Source of the DNA: Microthrixaceae bacterium
GTDB lineage: Bacteria; Actinomycetota; Acidimicrobiia; Acidimicrobiales; Microtrichaceae
Direction: 5' to 3'
NCBI GenBank assembly: GCA_020845705.1
Contig: JADLFH010000040.1
Coordinates: 1-64,000, forward strand
Length of the DNA: 64,000 nucleotides
Positions 10,188 through 19,481 of the stretch are shown one piece after another. The position numbers were made by a program, and so were the translations under genes. A model generated the notes under the pieces. That model ran no database searches and was not told the DNA's origin. It saw only the letters and a list, made by a program, of their open reading frames with translations. Positions within the stretch are counted from its first letter, which is position 1. Each line of letters starts with the position of its first letter.

Positions 10188-10846
10188 CATTCCTCCTCTG
10201 TTGCGCTCGATGCGCGTTGGACAACTTGACCTGGTTGGAGCAGGGCGGTGGCCACCGTCTCGGCGACGGCCTTCGCATAGGCGATTACCTGGTCGGGTTC
10301 GCCGAAGCCTCCGAGGCGTGACACGGCGGCGCCTTGTACGAGCGTGAAGGCGAGGTCGACGATCCGGTGCGCTTGTGCCGAGTCGGTGATCTCGGGCGAG
10401 AACCACATGAGCAGCTCGACGACGCTCCGCTCGAGGCTGCCGGCAACTCCGTGCACCACCGCACGAAGCTCGTCATCGGTCCTGGCAGCCACGACCACTT
10501 CGAGCACCGCCGCATATGACGGACCACTGACGATCGACCACAACGCGTCGATCGCGCGGTCGAGGGTGCGCTCGGCAACGGGCACTCCCTCGAACGCGGC
10601 GGTGAACTCCCGCGCCCGGGCGTCGAAGAGGTGCTCGACAGCCGCCACCACCAGGTCGCGTTTGGTGGGGTAGTGGTGCGTCTGAGCGCCACGGGACACC
10701 TCGGCTCGATCGGCCACCAGCCGGGTGGTGGTGCCCGCGTACCCGTGCTCGAGCAGGCATTCGATCGTGGCTCGCAACAGCGCTGCCTGCGTGGTCGCGC
10801 TGCGGTCGCCCTGTGTGCGGCGATTCGGTGTGGCTGTGGGAGTCAT
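10187..10846 (-). CDS. TetR family transcriptional regulator
   Basis: 219 aa. The N-terminal helix-turn-helix region (about 18-65) has the usual TetR shape, with an AxxxxxEHGYAGTTTRLVA opening and a RGAQTHHYPTKRDLV recognition segment. The C-terminal ligand domain is not diagnostic. It is co-transcribed with the hydrolase downstream and divergent from the ClC channel gene 86 bases away. That gap contains an imperfect palindrome ACCGAC-CT-GTTGGT near 10855, a plausible operator but unproven. Confidence 0.9.
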   Translation of the reverse strand: MTPTATPNRRTQGDRSATTQAALLRATIECLLEHGYAGTTTRLVADRAEVSRGAQTHHYPTKRDLVVAAVEHLFDARAREFTAAFEGVPVAERTLDRAIDALWSIVSGPSYAAVLEVVVAARTDDELRAVVHGVAGSLERSVVELLMWFSPEITDSAQAHRIVDLAFTLVQGAAVSRLGGFGEPDQVIAYAKAVAETVATALLQPGQVVQRASSATEEE

Positions 10847-10932
10847 CTCAGATACCGACCTGTTGGTTTGTTTCTAGGCCATCGACCACCTATCCGCAAG
10901 ACGGACTTGGAATGGGCACCCTGCAATAGCTC

Positions 10933-12222
10933 GTGATACGAACTATTGCGATGATCCGCATTCCCGCCCGAAGCGCCACCAACTCCGCGATGGTCCGCCT
11001 GCGAAGCGGCCTCGGCATACCGGTCATCGCCGTCGGCACGCTCGGAGGCCTACTCGGCGCCGCATATGTGGGAGCCCTGCATCTGCTCAGCGGGCTCATC
11101 GGCCCCGACCACCACGCGCCGCTCGTGCAACTCTGCATCCTCGCGGGAGTCGGAGCCGCCGTGGCACTCGTCACGACCCTCGGCGGCGAGACGGGCAACG
11201 TGGAGTTGCTCGTCGACAACATCCACGTACTCGGCGGCGCATCCGACGTGCGCCGGCTCCGGACCTTGATTCCCGCGTCGCTGCTGTGTGTCGCATCAGG
11301 CTCGGCGATGGGGCCCGAGGCACCGCTGGTCCAGACCACCGGCACCTTGGGCACCGTCGTGGCCACCCGGCTCCGCCGCAGCCCCACCGATGTCCGCATC
11401 CTCACCATCTGCGGTATGGCCGCAGGCTTCACGGTGCTGTTCGGCGCGCCGCTCGGCTCCGCCTTCTTCGCCCTCGAGATACTGCATCGACGGGGGCTCC
11501 AGTACTACGAGGCACTCATTCCAGCGATCGTCGGATCGCTCTGCGGCTACGGCGTGTACCTCGCCCTGAGCGACCTCGGCATCGACTCGGTGTGGCACTT
11601 CGCCCGCTTCGGTGTGCTCAGCTCGCGAGACCTCTCCGTCGCCGCGATCATCGGGCTGATAGGCGCAATCGGCGCTTGGGTGTTCGCCACCACGGTCGGC
11701 CTTCTGAGGCGTGCGTTGAGGCCGGTCCCCACCTGGGGTCGCTACGTGCTGGGTGGTGTGACGCTCGGCTTGTTGGGGATGTGGTCCCCCTTCGCCCTCA
11801 CCTTCGGGGAGGTGCAGCTCAACGAGATCGTGGACGGCAGGCTCGCGCTCGGCACCCTGGCGGTCGCCGCTGTGGCGAAGTTCGCCGGCACGAGTGTTGT
11901 ACTGGCCACCGGTTGGAAGGGCGGGTTCATCATTCCGCTGTTCTTCATCGGCGCCACCGCCGGGCAGATGGCCCATCACGAACTGCCGATGCTGAACACC
12001 ACGGTGTTGATGGCGTGCGCCATGACCGCGCTGTGCGTCGGAGTAACCAAGACCCCGGTCGGATCGACCCTCGTGGTCACCGAGATGGCGGGTTTGGCGT
12101 TGCTCCCCGTCACGATGATCGCCGCAGTGGTCGCTCTCGTGGTGTCCAGCCGCGTCGAGCTGATCGAAACCCAGCGCGCCCGCAACCCCCTCCCTGCTGC
12201 TCCGCCGCCCATGCAAGGCTGA
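10933..12222 (+). CDS. ClC-family chloride channel or H+/Cl- antiporter
   Basis: Up to 429 aa, with about ten hydrophobic segments. It holds the ClC-type filter regions: GSAMGPEAPLV (about 122-132, in place of G-K/R-E-G-P) and GGFIIP (about 334-339, the GxFxP motif), plus KTPVGSTLVVTEM near the C-terminus. The canonical GSGIP is not evident, so ion choice may differ. ClC proteins move chloride, and some members fluoride or nitrate, across the membrane. The N-terminal 20 residues are basic and Met-rich; starts at 10951 or 10990 are also possible. A MarR regulator follows five bases later. Confidence 0.85.
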   Translation: MIRTIAMIRIPARSATNSAMVRLRSGLGIPVIAVGTLGGLLGAAYVGALHLLSGLIGPDHHAPLVQLCILAGVGAAVALVTTLGGETGNVELLVDNIHVLGGASDVRRLRTLIPASLLCVASGSAMGPEAPLVQTTGTLGTVVATRLRRSPTDVRILTICGMAAGFTVLFGAPLGSAFFALEILHRRGLQYYEALIPAIVGSLCGYGVYLALSDLGIDSVWHFARFGVLSSRDLSVAAIIGLIGAIGAWVFATTVGLLRRALRPVPTWGRYVLGGVTLGLLGMWSPFALTFGEVQLNEIVDGRLALGTLAVAAVAKFAGTSVVLATGWKGGFIIPLFFIGATAGQMAHHELPMLNTTVLMACAMTALCVGVTKTPVGSTLVVTEMAGLALLPVTMIAAVVALVVSSRVELIETQRARNPLPAAPPPMQG

Positions 12223-12226
12223 GGCC

Positions 12227-12637
12227 TTGGCCCCACGACCCATCACCCGCCACGACTACGTGGCGCTCGCACGCTTCCGCCGTGCCCTGCGGGTCTTCCA
12301 ACGGTTCTCGGAGGACGCTGCTCGATCCGCCGGCATCACCCCCGCACAACACCAACTCATGTTGGCGGTCAAGGGCTTCGACCAGCCCGGCGACCCATCG
12401 ATCTCGGAGTTGGCCGACGCGCTTCAGCTCCGCACCCACTCCACAGTCGAACTCGTCGAGCGCGCTGAAGCCGCCGGGCTCGTGAGGACCGTGACCGACC
12501 CCACCGATCACCGCCGCCGGCTCGTGGCGGTCACCGAGCGTGGCGAGGGAATGCTCGCATCTCTCTCGGCGCTGCACCGCGACGAGCTGGGGCGATTCCG
12601 CTCGGAGATGAACGAGATCCTGCGCGAACTCGACTGA
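12227..12637 (+). CDS. MarR family transcriptional regulator
   Basis: 136 aa. Winged helix-turn-helix with SISELADALQLRTHSTVELV as recognition region and the DPTDHRRRLVAVTERGE wing, both typical of MarR. It probably binds a small palindrome as a dimer and responds to phenolic or oxidant signals; the ligand is unknown. The TTG at 12227 is used because it gives the full N-terminal helix; a GTG at 12260 is the alternative. It sits directly behind the ClC gene, likely in the same transcript, and ends 15 bases from the convergent DUF808 gene. Confidence 0.88.
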   Translation: MAPRPITRHDYVALARFRRALRVFQRFSEDAARSAGITPAQHQLMLAVKGFDQPGDPSISELADALQLRTHSTVELVERAEAAGLVRTVTDPTDHRRRLVAVTERGEGMLASLSALHRDELGRFRSEMNEILRELD

Positions 12638-12652
12638 GCCGGGGGGAAGGAC

Positions 12653-13636
<984 letters not shown>

Positions 13637-13707
13637 CTCCTGCTCCCCGGTCGGCTACGAGCGCCGGATCCTAACGGGTCCCCGAATTACCCAACGGTAC
13701 CAATCAA

Positions 13708-13721
13708 TACCCCCAGGGGTA
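13708..13721. promoter_or_regulatory. CsoR/CstR-type operator upstream of the repressor gene
   Basis: TACCCC-CA-GGGGTA is a perfect 6-bp inverted repeat ending ten bases before the ATG at 13732. It overlaps a -10-like TAATCT (13720-13725), so the mRNA is probably leaderless and binding would block initiation. GC-rich TACCC...GGGTA palindromes are the usual operators of CsoR-family repressors, which supports autoregulation. A matching site lies at 14150-14165. Confidence 0.65.
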
Positions 13722-13731
13722 ATCTGGGTTC

Positions 13732-14001
13732 ATGGACCTGCCCGAGGAGACCGTCGCGGACCTGACAAAACGCCTGCACCGGGTCGAAGGCCAAGTGCGC
13801 GGCGTCGCCCAGATGCTCGCGGATGGGCGCGACTGCCGCGAGGTGGTGACCCAGCTCACCGCCGCAACCAAGGCGCTGGAGCAGGCCGGCTTCGTGCTCT
13901 TGGCCGCGGGGTTGACCTGGTGCCTCGAAGACCCCGACCGATCCGCCGCCGCGGGCTACGCGATCGAGGACGTTCAGAAGCTGTTCACGAAACTCGCCTG
14001 A
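13732..14001 (+). CDS. CsoR/CstR-family (DUF156) transcriptional repressor, CstR-like ligand site
   Basis: 89 aa, all-helical. RLHRVEGQVRGVAQML (about 14-29) is the DNA-binding helix of the family. The ligand cysteines are C35 (GRDC) and C64 (LTWC). The His that completes the copper site of CsoR, four residues before the second Cys, is Gly here. A Cys-Cys pair without His is the pattern of CstR, which senses persulfides and sulfane sulfur, so a sulfur signal is more likely than copper; this is inference. It abuts the convergent Cys-rich gene exactly and both have a palindromic operator. Confidence 0.85.
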   Translation: MDLPEETVADLTKRLHRVEGQVRGVAQMLADGRDCREVVTQLTAATKALEQAGFVLLAAGLTWCLEDPDRSAAAGYAIEDVQKLFTKLA

Positions 14002-14151
14002 TCAGCCCCTGCGCAGGCGCGCCATCAGCCCACGGCGCTGGCACTGGCAACGCTCCTCAGGTGGTACATGACCCAACACCTGTTCCACATGGGCGCCACA
14101 CCCGGCCCAGGAGGGACGCGAACACTTGGAACACACAGTCGCTCTACACAT
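14002..14151 (-). CDS. Small Cys-rich protein (49 aa), unknown function
   Basis: Begins MCRATVCSKCSRPSWAGCGA and contains seven cysteines, including CSKC, a conserved-looking WAGCGAHVEQV segment and CQC. I recognise it as a widespread actinobacterial small protein without assigned function; the Cys pattern suggests metal or thiol chemistry. The open frame extends further upstream, but the ATG at 14151 matches the family start and lies inside the palindrome 14150-14165. It is tail-to-tail with the CstR-like repressor gene. Its control by that repressor is inferred from the shared operator. Confidence 0.75.
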   Translation of the reverse strand: MCRATVCSKCSRPSWAGCGAHVEQVLGHVPPEERCQCQRRGLMARLRRG

Positions 14152-14165
14152 ACCCCCTAGGGTAT
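14150..14165. promoter_or_regulatory. Second CsoR/CstR-type operator
   Basis: ATACCC-CCTA-GGGTAT, a perfect 6-bp inverted repeat, covers the start codon of the small Cys-rich gene and has the same design as the site at 13708-13721. It is about 150 bases upstream of the deazaflavin-dependent nitroreductase gene, which it could also affect. Confidence 0.6.
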
Positions 14166-14317
14166 CACGACGGAACTGGTTGGGCTCTTCGCCTGGAGGG
14201 CTTGTTGGAGTAGAGCGGTCGAACCGCGGAGGCCACGCCCTTGACGAATCCCGCTCAGCCTGCGGCCCGAACCGCTCCGGCTCCCATACGATCACCCCGG
14301 ACGAAACGGAGGCCCTG

Positions 14318-14761
14318 ATGTCAGCGTTCGATGCGGAGTACGAAGCGAGCCCGTGGGGACCAATCTCAGAGGAGGTCGCGCGGTACGAATCCAGCGGGGG
14401 CGCCGAACCGAGCCAACTCGTAGGAGACCAGTGGATCATCCTCTGGACCCTCGGCGCGAAGTCGGGGAAGGTCCGCAAGACACCGCTGGTCCGCACCGCC
14501 GACGAGGACGGCCGCTACGCGGTGATCGGATCGATGGGCGGCGCACCCATGAACCCGCAGTGGGTGCACAACCTCCGGGCCAACCCCGTCGCCCGCCTAC
14601 AGGACGCTGACACGGTGGGCGACTTCTCGGTTCGCGAGGTGGACGGCGACGAGAAGGCCGCCTGGTGGGCGCGGGCAACGTCGGTATGGCCCGCCTACGA
14701 CGACTACCAGGCGGCGACGGAACGAACGATCCCGGTCTTCGTGCTCGAGCCCGCCGGTTGA
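14318..14761 (+). CDS. Deazaflavin (F420)-dependent nitroreductase family protein
   Basis: 147 aa. The split-barrel core holds TLGAKSGKVRKTPLVR (about 48-63), PQWVHNLRANP (about 84-94) and the C-terminal RTIPVFVLEP strand, all typical of the Ddn/PF04075 family. These enzymes use cofactor F420 for reductions of varied substrates. The open frame reaches 64 codons further upstream, but that part lacks family character; the ATG at 14318, with GGAGG about eight bases upstream, is chosen. The stop overlaps the start of the PIG-L gene. Confidence 0.9.
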   Translation: MSAFDAEYEASPWGPISEEVARYESSGGAEPSQLVGDQWIILWTLGAKSGKVRKTPLVRTADEDGRYAVIGSMGGAPMNPQWVHNLRANPVARLQDADTVGDFSVREVDGDEKAAWWARATSVWPAYDDYQAATERTIPVFVLEPAG

Positions 14762-15492
14762 AGACGTCGATCGCTGTGAGCGAGGCCAACGCACTGGAGT
14801 TGTTCCCGGAGGACTGGCAGCGGGCGTTGGCCGTCGTCGCCCACCCCGACGACATGGAGTACGGAGCCGCCGCCGCGGTCGCAAAGTGGACGGCTCAGGG
14901 CAAGCACATCACCTACGTGCTCGTCTCCGACGGCGAGGCCGGAATCTCCACCATGGAGCCGTCGAAGGTCGGCCCTCTTCGACGCGCCGAACAGATCGCA
15001 AGCTGTGAGATCGTGGGTGTCCGTGACGTGGAGTTCCTCGGCCGGCCCGACGGCCTGATAGTCGAGGGCCTCGAACTGCGAGCAGACCTCGCAGCCGCCA
15101 TCCGCCGACACCAACCCGAAGTGGTGTTGTCGATCAACTTCCGCGAGAACTTCGGCGGACCGGGCTGGAACCACGCGGATCACCGCGCGGTCGGCCGTGC
15201 GCTTCTCGACGCCGTGCGCGACGCGGCGAACCCGTGGGTCTTCACCGACCGTGGCGATGCCTGGGACGGGGTCCGCTTCGTTGCGTTCGGAGCCAGCCCC
15301 ATGGCAACCCACGGCGTGGACACCACCGACACCTTCGACATCGGCGTGCGTTCTCTCGCGGCCCACCGCGCCTACCTCGAAGCCCTTGGCGGCGACATGG
15401 CCGACCCCGACGCATTCCTGCGGCGCGGCGCGACCGCCGCCGGCGAGCGCATGGGCGTGGAGTTGGCTGCGCTCTTCGAGATCATCCTCTGA
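14758..15492 (+). CDS. PIG-L family N-acetylglucosaminyl deacetylase
   Basis: About 244 aa. AHPDDMEYG (about 27-35 from the TTG) and WNHADHRAVG carry the His-Asp-Asp and His residues that bind zinc in MshB/PIG-L deacetylases. The family removes acetyl groups from GlcNAc-linked substrates, including mycothiol and bacillithiol precursors. A TTG at 14758 overlaps the nitroreductase stop and is used; a GTG at 14776 is equally possible. It is translationally coupled to the F420-type nitroreductase. Its precise substrate is not visible. Confidence 0.88.
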   Translation: MKTSIAVSEANALELFPEDWQRALAVVAHPDDMEYGAAAAVAKWTAQGKHITYVLVSDGEAGISTMEPSKVGPLRRAEQIASCEIVGVRDVEFLGRPDGLIVEGLELRADLAAAIRRHQPEVVLSINFRENFGGPGWNHADHRAVGRALLDAVRDAANPWVFTDRGDAWDGVRFVAFGASPMATHGVDTTDTFDIGVRSLAAHRAYLEALGGDMADPDAFLRRGATAAGERMGVELAALFEIIL

Positions 15493-15509
15493 CGAGATCG
15501 GAACATCGT

Positions 15510-17093
15510 GTGCACTCGAGAACTCGGACCCATCGGATCCTCGCCGGTGTCGTCGCCCTTGCCGGCGTGATGAGCATCCCGCTCGGCTGCTCCGACAGCG
15601 ACAACGGCAGCGGCGGCGCCGACTCGGGGAAAACAGAACGCTCCACGGCACCGAAGTCGACCGCGCCGGCCACCGATGCGGAGGTTGTGCTGGAAACCAC
15701 AGGCGAGGTGATCGCCACGGTCGACCACAGGTACCAGTCCTACAACGTCGAGATGGTCGAGGTCACCGGCGGGGAGTTCTGGAAGCCGTATGACGCCGGC
15801 CAGGGCAAGGTGATCCGCCCGCCCATCGACCTGAGCTCCGAGAGGCTGCGCAACCTCGCGAAGGCACTCGGCCCCGCCTACATCCGCGTCAGTGGATCCT
15901 GGGCGAACTCCACCTACTTCGACGCCGAAGGCACCACAGGCGGCCAGACCCCTGAGGGCTACGGTGGCGTGCTCACCACAGAACAGTGGCTCGGCGTCGG
16001 CGAGTTCGCGAAGGCCGTCGGCGGCGAGATCACCACCTCGTTCGCGTCCGACACCGGCGCCCGCGACGCATCCGGCGCCTGGAAGCCCGACCAGGCGCGA
16101 GCGCTGCTGCGCTTCACGAAGGACAACGACATCCCCTTGGTCGCGGTCGAGTTCATCAACGAACCCAGCCTGCCCATCGGCGTGCCGACCGGCTACGGCG
16201 CCGCCGCCTACGCAGCGGACTTCGCGTCCTTCGTGGAGGTGGTTCGCTCCGAAATGCCCGACACACGCATCGTCGGACCGAGCGCGGCGGGCGACGTGGG
16301 GAACCTGGTGATCACCCCGTCGATCCCCGCCGAAGACATGTTCCGCGACACCGGATCCCACCTCGACGTCGCCAGCTACCACTTCTACCCGAAGGTGTCG
16401 GAGCGATGCGGCTCCACCGAAGGCCCCGATGTCGCTCTGACAGGTGGGTTCCTCTCTCGCATCGTCGCCACCAAGGACTTCTACGAGAACCTCCGTGATC
16501 GCTACGTGCCCAAAGCACCCACCTGGATCACCGAGACAGCGCAGGCCGCGTGCGGCGGTGACCGCTGGGCCGCCCAGTACATCGACGTGATCCGCTATGT
16601 CGACACGCTCGGCCGGCTCGCGGATGGCGACGGCAACGCCGTGTTCCACAACACCCTCGCGGCCAGCGACTACGGCCTGATCGACGAGAAGGACCTCTCC
16701 CCTCGCCCCAACTACTGGGCGGCGCTGCTGTGGGGGCGCCTCATGGGCAGCAAGGCGCTCGTCACGAAGTCCGGCCCAGCGGCGGCGCCCGACCTCGCCG
16801 TCTACGCGCACTGCACACCCGAGGCGAAGGAGCCGAGCGTCACCTACGCGATCGTCAACTCCTCGCGCGATACCTCCCGCACCGTCGCGACCTCTTCGGG
16901 CGAGGCAACCGTGTACCTGCTCACCGGCGACTCGCTCGACGGCACCTCGATCTCCTTGAACGGCACACCACTGGAAGCCAACGAGGACGGCACCCCACCG
17001 GCCATCAAGGGGAAATCGGTGAGCGGGGCGATCACCATCCCGCCCGCAAGCGTGGCGTTCGTGGTGGAGAGATCTAGCTCCGGTTGCGGGTAG
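15510..17093 (+). CDS. Heparanase-like (GH79-type) glycoside hydrolase lipoprotein
   Basis: 527 aa. A basic start, hydrophobic core and lipobox IPLGC predict a lipoprotein. After a Ser/Thr/Ala linker comes a TIM-barrel region with PAYIRVSGSWAN, then EFINEPSLP (acid/base Glu in the NEP motif) and TWITETAQ (likely nucleophile Glu), then a C-terminal beta-domain. This is the GH79/heparanase arrangement for hydrolysing uronic-acid-containing glycans at the cell surface; the actual substrate is unknown. GTG 15510 is chosen because it begins the signal sequence; the longer open frame overlaps the PIG-L gene. Its last 20 bases overlap the convergent TDT gene. Confidence 0.82.
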   Translation: MHSRTRTHRILAGVVALAGVMSIPLGCSDSDNGSGGADSGKTERSTAPKSTAPATDAEVVLETTGEVIATVDHRYQSYNVEMVEVTGGEFWKPYDAGQGKVIRPPIDLSSERLRNLAKALGPAYIRVSGSWANSTYFDAEGTTGGQTPEGYGGVLTTEQWLGVGEFAKAVGGEITTSFASDTGARDASGAWKPDQARALLRFTKDNDIPLVAVEFINEPSLPIGVPTGYGAAAYAADFASFVEVVRSEMPDTRIVGPSAAGDVGNLVITPSIPAEDMFRDTGSHLDVASYHFYPKVSERCGSTEGPDVALTGGFLSRIVATKDFYENLRDRYVPKAPTWITETAQAACGGDRWAAQYIDVIRYVDTLGRLADGDGNAVFHNTLAASDYGLIDEKDLSPRPNYWAALLWGRLMGSKALVTKSGPAAAPDLAVYAHCTPEAKEPSVTYAIVNSSRDTSRTVATSSGEATVYLLTGDSLDGTSISLNGTPLEANEDGTPPAIKGKSVSGAITIPPASVAFVVERSSSGCG

Positions 17094-18123
17094 ACCACAC
17101 CAGCCCGCCCATGGCTGCTGCCCAGGCGGCAAGGGCGGCGCCCAGCGCCACGCGGGGCAGGATGTCGAGCACACCCAGGTCGGTGACCGCCACCATGCGG
17201 TAAGTCGCGGCGCCGTACATGCCGATGGGGAAGACCAACGCCCAGTACGCCGGGTGATAACGCAGGGGGACCTTGCGGATCAGATGCCGCCAGATGCCGA
17301 TGATCACCATCACCGGGAACCAGAAGGAGGCGGTGGCCCACGCCAGGATCACGATCCCCTCGATGAAGGGGGCCAGTCGCTCGATGCGTGGCGCAGCGGC
17401 ACGGGCGGCGAGCAGGTTCGACCCGGCCAGCACCGTGATTGCCACTGCTCCCGCCGCCACCCACGACGGCGGTTGGAGCTCCTCGGGTCCCAACGGTACG
17501 GAAGTCCAGCGGAGGAACAACATCGTCATCACGATGAGATAGAGGACGAGACCCACGGTGAAGGCGCTCAACACGATCAGCTCCACGAGATGGTTGGCGT
17601 CACCGTCGTGCGCCAGCAGCAGGGCGCCGACCACCGCAATCGACTCCGTGGACACCGTGAGCAGGAACCACGTGCCGTTGATCCCCTTTCCCAACGGAGG
17701 TTTGTCGTCCCCGATGATGACCGCCAGCATCGGTGGGTAGATCAGCAACGCCCACAACACGATGCTCACGATCCAACCGACCCGGGCGACGCTCCACCAC
17801 CCTTGGATCACCGCGGCGCCGCCCGCCAACACGTTCAACGCGGCCACGATCGTGAGAAACGAGAACCCGCTGCTGTGGTTCGTGAGATCCGCCAACAGCA
17901 GATCACCGAAGCGGACCAGCCGAATGAGGGTCAGGGCCGCCAGCACCACGAACGCCACGCAACCGATTCCGTAGAGGAGGTCGGCCACCGTGGTGAGATC
18001 CTGTTGGTGCGCACCCAGGGCGATGATCCCCGTGGCCATCGACATTGCGAAGTAGCCGGGGAAGAGGGTGGCGACACCTGAGGGCGCTTCGCCTGAGGAG
18101 CCAGGCTCCTCTTCAGTGGTCAC
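17074..18123 (-). CDS. TDT / SLAC1-type membrane transporter or anion channel
   Basis: 349 aa with about ten membrane helices. LFPGYFAMSMATGIIALG at the start and the FWFPVMVIIGIWRHL and YHPAYWALVFPIGMY segments are typical of the tellurite-resistance/dicarboxylate (TDT) family, which includes the plant SLAC1 anion channels that pass nitrate and chloride. It is last in the leftward molybdoenzyme operon, where a nitrate or related anion route would make sense; this is inference from context. GTG 18123 overlaps the small membrane gene. Its last 20 bases overlap the lipoprotein gene on the other strand. Confidence 0.85.
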   Translation of the reverse strand: MTTEEEPGSSGEAPSGVATLFPGYFAMSMATGIIALGAHQQDLTTVADLLYGIGCVAFVVLAALTLIRLVRFGDLLLADLTNHSSGFSFLTIVAALNVLAGGAAVIQGWWSVARVGWIVSIVLWALLIYPPMLAVIIGDDKPPLGKGINGTWFLLTVSTESIAVVGALLLAHDGDANHLVELIVLSAFTVGLVLYLIVMTMLFLRWTSVPLGPEELQPPSWVAAGAVAITVLAGSNLLAARAAAPRIERLAPFIEGIVILAWATASFWFPVMVIIGIWRHLIRKVPLRYHPAYWALVFPIGMYGAATYRMVAVTDLGVLDILPRVALGAALAAWAAAMGGLVWSTRNRS

Positions 18124-18349
18124 CGACGAACCACCGAAGCGCCAGGGCCGAGCCGAACACGCCCACCGACAACAGCGCCGCGTTGCGGGCCAGGTCTGGT
18201 TCGTCGCCCAGCAGACCCTCGAGCGCGACCACGAGGAGGAAGATCTGCAAAGCGACCAACAACAGCAGGTACACGAGGATCGCGGATGAGCGACGAGCCT
18301 CCGATCGCGCCGGCGGCGTCGGTCGCGCCTGTGGGAGATCCGCACTCAC
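18113..18349 (-). CDS. Small two-helix membrane protein (78 aa)
   Basis: Basic Pro/Arg-rich N-terminus, then two hydrophobic helices (about 25-45 and 55-75). The GTG at 18349 overlaps the Rieske gene stop by four bases and its end overlaps the TDT start, so it is embedded in the operon and surely translated. It resembles DUF6755-type small proteins found beside Rieske/Fe-S redox genes, an assignment I hold weakly. It may anchor or stabilise the electron-transfer proteins. Confidence 0.7.
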   Translation of the reverse strand: MSADLPQARPTPPARSEARRSSAILVYLLLLVALQIFLLVVALEGLLGDEPDLARNAALLSVGVFGSALALRWFVGDH

Positions 18350-18861
18350 GTTGTCATCCTCAGCGCCCACACCCTGCCGTCACGCACCTCCAGTTCGATG
18401 CCGGGCAGAGGCCGATCAGGCGGTCCCGCCACCGGCTCACCGGTGCGCAGGTCGAAATGGCCTTCGTGGCACGGACAGAGCAGATCCTCTGCCCCCTCCT
18501 CCCAGAACACGACACAACCGAGGTGCGTGCACTTCTGGCTGTACGCCCGCAGCTCACCACCCGGCAGGTGCAGGAGGATCGCCGGATCTCTCGGCGTGGG
18601 GTAGCGGAACAGATGGCTCGTTCCCTCGGCAACCTCTGCGAGCGCCACGATCTCCTTCGGTTCGCCGTCGTGGGTGTCTCGTGCCGCTGCGTAGGCCGCG
18701 ACGCCCACGGTGCCCGCGGCGAACGCACACGACGCCGCGGCCAGGTACCGGGTGAAGTCCCGGCGGGTCACCTGCTCTTCACCCGCTGAGGTGTAGGGGA
18801 AGTCGCGGCGCCACAGCTCGTCGGGGACCAGCGGGCCCAACTCCCGGCGTTGCTCGGTCAC
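18346..18861 (-). CDS. Rieske [2Fe-2S] protein with Tat-type N-terminus
   Basis: 171 aa. CTHLGC (about 117-122) and CPCHEGHF (about 136-143) form the two-Cys/two-His Rieske site. [20 protein letters not shown] (about 34-53) is a Tat-like signal or anchor, so the cluster probably faces outside, as in cytochrome bc Rieske proteins. GTG 18861 overlaps the ferredoxin gene stop (GTGA). Within the operon it may pass electrons between the 4Fe-4S protein or heme-b subunit and an acceptor. The Tat prediction and the cytoplasmic look of the catalytic subunit leave its topology uncertain. Confidence 0.88.
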   Translation of the reverse strand: MTEQRRELGPLVPDELWRRDFPYTSAGEEQVTRRDFTRYLAAASCAFAAGTVGVAAYAAARDTHDGEPKEIVALAEVAEGTSHLFRYPTPRDPAILLHLPGGELRAYSQKCTHLGCVVFWEEGAEDLLCPCHEGHFDLRTGEPVAGPPDRPLPGIELEVRDGRVWALRMTT

Positions 18862-19481
18862 GGGGCATCCTCCTCCAGGCCGAAGGGATCGTCCTGCCAG
18901 CGCTTCGGCGCTTCGGCGAGGACATCGATCGGCCCGTCGTCGCGGTGGTCGACGACGGTCGCGAGCTTCGTCGGCACGAGTTGGTTTCCGAAGCGGAACT
19001 CGAAGACCAGCTCGCCGCGTCGGGTGGCGTCGAACTCCTCTGGTGTACCGAACCACAACGCCTGGCTCGGGCACACCGACGCGCACATCGGCTTGAGGCC
19101 CACCGAGCTGCGGTCGTAGCACATGTCGCACTTCATCATCTGATCGGGCAGAGCGAAGTACTTCGGCACGCCAAACGGGCAGGCCAGCACGCAGTTGGAG
19201 CATCCGATGCAGCGCGGCTTGAGAGCGGACTGCACCACCCCGTCCTCGTTCTGCTTGATCGCATCGGCCGGGCACACCTCGGCGCAGGTGGGGTCCTCGC
19301 AGTGCATGCACACCATCGGCGCGGTCTGGGTGGTCGCGCCACGGTCGATGAACTCCAGGTGGATGAGCGACTGGCCCCGATGCGTGCCGCATTCCTCGCA
19401 CGCCTGCACGCACGCCTCGCATCCGATGCAGCGGCTCTGGTCGATCACGAACATCTTCCCGGCGATGAGTGGGTTGGCCAT
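18858..19481 (-). CDS. 4Fe-4S ferredoxin-type electron-transfer subunit
   Basis: 207 aa. Cys motifs [43 protein letters not shown] and CDMC...CASVCP can bind four [4Fe-4S] clusters, as in DmsB/FdhB-like subunits. It should connect the molybdopterin subunit to the membrane. It overlaps the catalytic gene by one base (TGATG) and the Rieske gene by four. No signal peptide, so a cytoplasmic location is predicted. Confidence 0.93.
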   Translation of the reverse strand: MANPLIAGKMFVIDQSRCIGCEACVQACEECGTHRGQSLIHLEFIDRGATTQTAPMVCMHCEDPTCAEVCPADAIKQNEDGVVQSALKPRCIGCSNCVLACPFGVPKYFALPDQMMKCDMCYDRSSVGLKPMCASVCPSQALWFGTPEEFDATRRGELVFEFRFGNQLVPTKLATVVDHRDDGPIDVLAEAPKRWQDDPFGLEEDAP

